NCBI GenBank assembly: GCA_017744495.1
Contig: JAGIBE010000144.1
Coordinates: forward strand, 20,420-84,419
Direction of reading: 5' to 3'
Source of the DNA: Caulobacter sp.
GTDB lineage: Bacteria; Pseudomonadota; Alphaproteobacteria; Caulobacterales; Caulobacteraceae
DNA length: 64,000 nt
Notes under the pieces: model-generated
What the model was told of the DNA's origin: nothing
The model's input: the letters and a program-made list of their open reading frames with translations, nothing else
Database searches by the model: none
Shown: piece by piece, positions 60,007-64,000 of the stretch
How the letters are laid out: the number at the start of each line of letters is the position of its first letter
Numbering within the stretch: position 1 is the first letter of the stretch
Made by a program: the position numbers and the translations under genes

Positions 60007-61215
60007 ATGGCGGCAGCGCTCAGCGCCGAGACGATCGCCCTGGTCAAGGCCACGGTTCCGGCCCTGGCCCAGCACGGCGAGGGCATCACCCGGGCCATGT
60101 ACGCCCGGCTGTTCCAGAACCCCGACATCAAGGCCCTGTTCAACCACGCCAACCAGGCCACCGGCGCTCAGCCCAAGGCCCTGGCCGGGGCGGTGCTGGC
60201 CTACGCCCAGAACATCGACAACCTGAGCGTCCTGCTGCCGGCGGTCGAGCGCATCGCCCAGAAGCACGTCGGCTACCACATCCTGGCCGAGCACTATCCG
60301 TTCGTGGCCACGGCCCTGCTGGGCGCGATCAAGGACGTGCTCGGCGACGCGGCCACCGACGAGATCCTGGGCGCCTGGGGCGAGGCCTATTGGTTCCTGG
60401 CCGACATCCTGATCGGCCGCGAGGCGGCGATCCGCACCGAGATCGAGGCCGTCGAAGGCGGCTGGACCGGCTGGCGCGACTTCGTGGTGGCCGAGAAGAT
60501 CCGCGAGAGCGCGGTGATCACCTCGTTCGTCCTGCGGCCCGCCGACGGCAAGCCGGTGATCCCGCACAAGCCGGGCCAGTACCTGACCTTCCGCTTCGAC
60601 CTGCCGGACGCTCCGGGCGAGAAGCGCAACTACTCGATTTCGGCCAGGCCGAACGGCGAGCGCTACCGCATCTCGGTCAAGCGCGAGGACCTGGGCGCGG
60701 CGTCGCGGTTCCTGCACGACCAGATCCGCATCGGCGACATCCTGCAGGCCACCCCGCCGGCCGGCGACTTCTTCCTGGCCGAACAGCCGGCCCGTCCGGT
60801 GGTGCTGTTGAGCGGCGGCGTCGGCCTGACCCCGATGATCAGCATGGTCGAGCACATCGCCGAGGCGCATCCCGAGCTGGAAGCCCACTTCGTGCACGGC
60901 GCGCTGAACAGCGGCGTCCACGCCCTGGACGGCCACGTCCGGGCGCTCGCCAAGGACCACGGCGGCGTCTCGGTGACCACCTTCTACAGCGAGCCGCTGG
61001 CGGGCGACCGGGCGGGCGAGAGCCACGACGTGGACGGCTTCATCACCATCGACTGGCTGAAGACCAACACGCCTTTCGCGGAGGCGGACTTCTACCTGTG
61101 CGGGCCGATCCCGTTCCTGAAGGCCTTCGTCCAGGGTTTGGCGGCCGCGGGCGTGCCGGCCGACCGGGTCCACTACGAGGTGTTCGGCCCGACGGCGGAG
61201 GCCTTGGCGGCGTAA
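60007..61215 (+). CDS. hmp: Nitric oxide dioxygenase (flavohaemoglobin)
   Basis: 402-residue flavohaemoglobin that converts nitric oxide to nitrate with oxygen and NAD(P)H. The globin domain (residues 1-140) has the proximal histidine H87 (AQKHVGYHILAEHYP) and the distal-region tyrosine in RAMYARLF. The FAD domain has the RxYS motif R207-N-Y-S210, and the NAD domain has LLSGGVGLTPMISM and FYLCGPIPFLKAF. The length and order match E. coli Hmp. Its start has GGAGAGAGACA upstream and an NsrR operator further up. A clear terminator follows. Confidence 0.97.
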   Translation: MAAALSAETIALVKATVPALAQHGEGITRAMYARLFQNPDIKALFNHANQATGAQPKALAGAVLAYAQNIDNLSVLLPAVERIAQKHVGYHILAEHYPFVATALLGAIKDVLGDAATDEILGAWGEAYWFLADILIGREAAIRTEIEAVEGGWTGWRDFVVAEKIRESAVITSFVLRPADGKPVIPHKPGQYLTFRFDLPDAPGEKRNYSISARPNGERYRISVKREDLGAASRFLHDQIRIGDILQATPPAGDFFLAEQPARPVVLLSGGVGLTPMISMVEHIAEAHPELEAHFVHGALNSGVHALDGHVRALAKDHGGVSVTTFYSEPLAGDRAGESHDVDGFITIDWLKTNTPFAEADFYLCGPIPFLKAFVQGLAAAGVPADRVHYEVFGPTAEALAA

Positions 61216-61223
61216 GTGTTCTT

Positions 61224-61253
61224 CCCTCCCCCTTGATGGGGGAGGGGCCTTTT
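61224..61253 (+). terminator. Terminator of hmp
   Basis: CCCTCCCCC (61224-61232) pairs perfectly with GGGGGAGGG (61238-61246) around TTGAT, then GCCTTTT. It is a half-element of the nested palindrome family at 22345. Its tail overlaps the stop codon of the convergent aminotransferase gene. Confidence 0.8.
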
Positions 61254-62403
61254 ACCCCCGCGCCTCAGCCAACCTCTTCACCGCCTCGTCCAGCGTCTCG
61301 TCCGCCTTGGCGAAGCACAGGCGCAGGATGTGGCGGACCGGGTCCTCCGCGTAGAAAGCCGAGACCGGGATGCTGGCCACGCCGTGGTCGCGCACGGCGC
61401 GCAGGGCGAAGGTGCGGTCATCCTCGTCGATGCCCGAGGCCGTCAGGTCGACGTTCAGGAAATAGGTCCCGCCGCTGTCGAGTACGGCGAAGCCCGCGTC
61501 GCGCAGGCCTGTCGCCAGGCGGTCGCGCGAGCGCTGCAGGCCGGTGGGCATGGCCTCGAACCAGTCGCCGGGGTTCTCCAGCCCGAAGGCCACCGCTTCC
61601 TGCAGGTTGGGCGGGGTGGTGAAGGTCAGGAACTGGTGGGCGCCGGCCAAGGCCTTGGTCAGGGTGGGGGCGGCGCACAGGAAGCCGACCTTCCAGCCGG
61701 TCATGCCGAACATCTTCCCTGCCGAGCCGATCTTCACGCAGCGGTCGCGCATCCCCGGATAGCTGATCAGCGGCCGGTGCTGGCGGTCGTCGAACACCAC
61801 GGCTTCCCAGACCTCGTCGCAGACGGCGATCGCGTCGTGGCTCACGCAGAACTCGGCCAGCAGAGCCAGGTCCTCGTCGGGGGTGATGACGCCGGCCGGA
61901 TTGAGCGGGGTGTTCAGCACCACCATCCGCGTCCGGTCGCTGAAGGCGGCTTCCAGCATGGCCCGGTCGAACCGCCAGTGGGGCGGGGTCAGGCGCACCA
62001 GCTTCGGCACGCCGCCCGCGCGCTTCACCATCGGCAGGTAGGCGTCGTACAGCGGCTGGAACAACACCACCTCGTCGCCGGGCGAGATCAGGCTGAGGAA
62101 GGCCGCGGCCAGGGCCTCGGTCGCGCCGGAGGTGACGACGATCTCGCTTTCCCAGTCCAGGTCCAGCCTTTGGGTCCGGCCATAGTGCGCCGCCACGGCC
62201 TGGCGCAGGGCGGGCAGGCCGCGCATCGGCGGATACTGGTTCGTGCCGGTGATCAGCGCCTCGCCGGCCTTCTGGCGCAGCGCCATCGGGCCCGCGTCGT
62301 CCGGAAAGCCTTGGCCCAGATTGATCGCCCCCAACTGGCGGGCCAGGCCGCTCATCTCCTCGAAGATGGTGGTGGGCAGGTCGGCATAGACGGGGTGAAC
62401 CAT
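61252..62403 (-). CDS. PLP-dependent aminotransferase (methionine/kynurenine aminotransferase-like)
   Basis: 383-residue class I/II fold type I aminotransferase, resembling YbdL and kynurenine aminotransferase. Family marks are INLGQGFPDDAGPMALRQKA, TSGATEALAAAFLSL, NTPLNPAG with the PLP aspartate in CDEVWEAVVF, and the Schiff-base lysine K230 in SAGKMFGMTGWKVGF; the arginine near the C-terminus in HILRLCF binds the substrate carboxylate. It would transaminate methionine, aromatic or related amino acids with 2-oxo acids. The stop overlaps the hmp terminator. Confidence 0.93.
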   Translation of the reverse strand: MVHPVYADLPTTIFEEMSGLARQLGAINLGQGFPDDAGPMALRQKAGEALITGTNQYPPMRGLPALRQAVAAHYGRTQRLDLDWESEIVVTSGATEALAAAFLSLISPGDEVVLFQPLYDAYLPMVKRAGGVPKLVRLTPPHWRFDRAMLEAAFSDRTRMVVLNTPLNPAGVITPDEDLALLAEFCVSHDAIAVCDEVWEAVVFDDRQHRPLISYPGMRDRCVKIGSAGKMFGMTGWKVGFLCAAPTLTKALAGAHQFLTFTTPPNLQEAVAFGLENPGDWFEAMPTGLQRSRDRLATGLRDAGFAVLDSGGTYFLNVDLTASGIDEDDRTFALRAVRDHGVASIPVSAFYAEDPVRHILRLCFAKADETLDEAVKRLAEARG

Positions 62404-62463
62404 GGCGTCCTCGAAAGCGCGTCGAGCCCTTGCCTAGCATGGGTCCCGCTATATCCTCACCCC

Positions 62464-62514
62464 ATGCGCGATCCCGGGAACCATCTCCCCACGGCGGAGC
62501 TTCCTTTGAAGTGA
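62464..62514 (+). other. 16-codon upstream open reading frame before the MFS gene
   Basis: ATG at 62464 opens a frame of 16 codons (MRDPGNHLPTAELPLK) that ends in TGA at 62512-62514, overlapping the GTG start of the MFS transporter at 62511 as GTGA. Such overlap is typical of translational coupling. The peptide has no recognised function, so it may be a leader or a false frame. Confidence 0.35.
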
Positions 62515-64000
62515 CCGACAGCGCCGTTCCAGCCCCGCCGCCTTCGCCGCCCTGGACCTGGTCGCACGGGCTGGCCTATGGCGCGGTGTCGATGCTGCTG
62601 GGCCTGACCCAGGGGCTGGGCGCCAACCTGATCAACAACAACCTGCCCTGGATCCAGGGCTCGCTGGGCGCCTACACCAACGAGTCGGCCTGGCTGTCGA
62701 TCGCCTACACCGCCGCCAACGCCACTATCGGCCTGCTGGCCGTGAAGTTCAGGTTCCAGTACGGGCTGCGCCTGTTCGCCGACATCGGGCTGGGCCTTTT
62801 CATCGTGGTGGGCCTGGCCCACCTGCTGAGCAACGATCTGCGTTCGGCCATCGCCGTGCGGGCGGCGGCGGGCATGGCGGCCTCGGCCCTCTCGACTCTG
62901 ACGTTGCTCTACATGGTCGAGGCGGCCCCGCCGGAGCGGCGGATCGTCGGCATCGCCCTGGGCATCGGCTGGGCCCAGCTGGCCCTGCCGCTGTCGCGCC
63001 TGGTCTCTTCCGACCTGCTGGACACCGGCCAGTGGCATGGGCTGTACCTGGCCGAGATCGGGCTGAGCGTGGTCTGCCTGTCGGCGGTGAACCTGCTGCG
63101 CCTGCCGCCCGTGCCGCGCGTGCAGATGTTCGAGTGGCGCGACTTCTTGACCTTCGCCCTGTTCGCCCCAGGCATCGCCCTGTTGTGCGTGGTGCTGGGG
63201 CAGGGGCGCTATGTGTGGTGGTTCGACACGGCCTGGATCGGCTGGTGCCTGGCCGCCGCCATCGTGCTGCTGGCCGCCTCGGCCCTCGTCGAGCTGCATC
63301 GCAAGAAACCGCTGATCCACCTGCGCTGGCTGACCAGCGCCGACCTGCTGCGCCTTCTGGTGATCATCCTGCTGTTCCGCATCGTGCTGTCCGAACAGGG
63401 CGTGGGCGCGTTCGGCCTGCTGCAGACCCTGGGCATGAACAACGACCAGATGGCCGGCCTGTCGTGGGTGATGTTCTTCGCGACCCTGGCCGGCATGGTC
63501 ATCGTGGCCTTCACGATCAATCCCGAGCACGTCAGCACCCCGGCCCTGATCGCCCTCCTGATGGTGGCCGCGGCCGCCTGGATGGACAGCCAGTCCACCA
63601 GCCTGACCCGACCCGAACAGATGTATCTCAGCCAAGGCATGATGGCCTTCGCCGGGGCGCTGTTCCTGCCCGCCGCCCTGCTGGCCGGCTTTCCGCGCGC
63701 CATCCGCATGGGCCAGGAGTACATCGTCAGCTTCATCGTCCTGTTCTCGACCGGCCAGGTAGTCGGGGCCCTGGGTGGTTCGGCCTTCCTGGGCACGCTG
63801 ATGACCATCCGCGAGCGGGTGCATTCCGACCACATCGTCGCCCGGCTCAGCCTGACCGACCCGAAGGTGGCCCTGCGGGTGAAGCAGCTGTCGGGGACCT
63901 ATGCCGGGGTTCTGACCGACCCGGCCCTACGCAACGGCGAGGGCGCGGCCCTGCTGGCCCAGCAGGCGACGCGCGAGGCCACGGTGCTGGCCTATGACGA
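62511..64000 (+). CDS. EmrB/QacA-type MFS transporter, 3' end outside window
   Basis: At least 496 residues of a 14-span major facilitator; the frame runs off the right edge. After a proline-rich start (PAPPPSPPW) the first helix region reads GLAYGAVSMLLGLTQGLGAN, then ESAWLSIAYTAANATIGLLA, and later helices such as FFATLAGMVIVAFTI. The N-N-N-LPWIQGSLGAY segment resembles the conserved motif after helix 1 in the EmrB/QacA subfamily. It would export drugs or fatty-acid-like compounds with a HlyD partner, not seen here. GTG at 62511 overlaps the stop of a short upstream frame. Confidence 0.85.
   Translation, partial: MTDSAVPAPPPSPPWTWSHGLAYGAVSMLLGLTQGLGANLINNNLPWIQGSLGAYTNESAWLSIAYTAANATIGLLAVKFRFQYGLRLFADIGLGLFIVVGLAHLLSNDLRSAIAVRAAAGMAASALSTLTLLYMVEAAPPERRIVGIALGIGWAQLALPLSRLVSSDLLDTGQWHGLYLAEIGLSVVCLSAVNLLRLPPVPRVQMFEWRDFLTFALFAPGIALLCVVLGQGRYVWWFDTAWIGWCLAAAIVLLAASALVELHRKKPLIHLRWLTSADLLRLLVIILLFRIVLSEQGVGAFGLLQTLGMNNDQMAGLSWVMFFATLAGMVIVAFTINPEHVSTPALIALLMVAAAAWMDSQSTSLTRPEQMYLSQGMMAFAGALFLPAALLAGFPRAIRMGQEYIVSFIVLFSTGQVVGALGGSAFLGTLMTIRERVHSDHIVARLSLTDPKVALRVKQLSGTYAGVLTDPALRNGEGAALLAQQATREATVLAYD

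Overview
The window is high-GC alphaproteobacterial chromosome, almost certainly from the Caulobacterales (Caulobacter or a close relative such as Phenylobacterium). The signs are strong GC bias at third codon positions, many GTG/TTG starts with good Shine-Dalgarno sequences, a large TonB-dependent receptor, a NodT-type RND efflux operon, hybrid histidine kinases, ethylmalonyl-CoA mutase and a fused indolepyruvate oxidoreductase. No plasmid, phage, transposase or CRISPR signature was seen. The genus rests on gene content and style, not on a database search.

Layout. 0-2 kb: 3' end of an EF-Tu gene with a clear terminator, a DUF5071 gene and a nuclease-like lipoprotein. 2-8.3 kb: a MarR-controlled RND tripartite efflux operon on the minus strand with a palindromic operator. 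8.9-14.3 kb: TonB-dependent receptor, phosphotriesterase-family hydrolase and a tandem TetR regulator. 14.4-20 kb: PAS-PAS hybrid kinase, beta-lactamase-like esterase, LysR regulator and a zinc-less MDR oxidoreductase. 20-26.3 kb: fatty-acid oxidation multifunctional enzyme, acyl-CoA synthetase, a DegT-like protein without the PLP lysine, and an adenine-deaminase-type enzyme. 26.3-29.2 kb: an accessory stretch with little or no coding at first, long palindromes, then small genes of unknown function with lower GC.

29-37 kb: pirin, GFA-family protein, an ArsR-SRPBCC operon with paired operators, an Lrp regulator divergent from a fused indolepyruvate:ferredoxin oxidoreductase, and a multi-span membrane protein. 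37-42 kb: a solitary antitoxin-like protein, an FAD oxidoreductase, a PQQ-type sugar dehydrogenase lipoprotein, a glycosyltransferase and a CAU tRNA. 42-46.4 kb: a DGPF/ECF42 sigma-factor module, a VOC protein, a degenerate glucokinase paralogue and a PilZ protein. 46.4-50.4 kb: an XRE regulator, a LuxI-type acyl-homoserine-lactone synthase without a LuxR partner, an Mpo1-like protein and ethylmalonyl-CoA mutase. 50.4-56.7 kb: a membrane gene whose 5' end carries a 34-bp palindrome, an MFS transporter, two extensin-like genes in tandem, an SRPBCC gene, a beta-barrel protein and an SDR. 56.8-64 kb: a TPR hybrid kinase, the NsrR-Hmp nitric oxide defence pair, an aminotransferase and the start of an EmrB/QacA-type transporter.

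How parts fit together. The best regulatory inference is an ECF42-type regulon: the DGPF-sigma operon, the VOC gene and an SRPBCC gene 10 kb away all carry TGTCGG, 17 bp, CGTCCT upstream of their starts. Other local circuits visible in the DNA are MarR-efflux, ArsR-SRPBCC, Lrp-indolepyruvate oxidoreductase and NsrR-flavohaemoglobin. Intergenic DNA is rich in palindromic repeats of several families, mostly at 3' ends of genes, and one such palindrome appears to have entered a gene.
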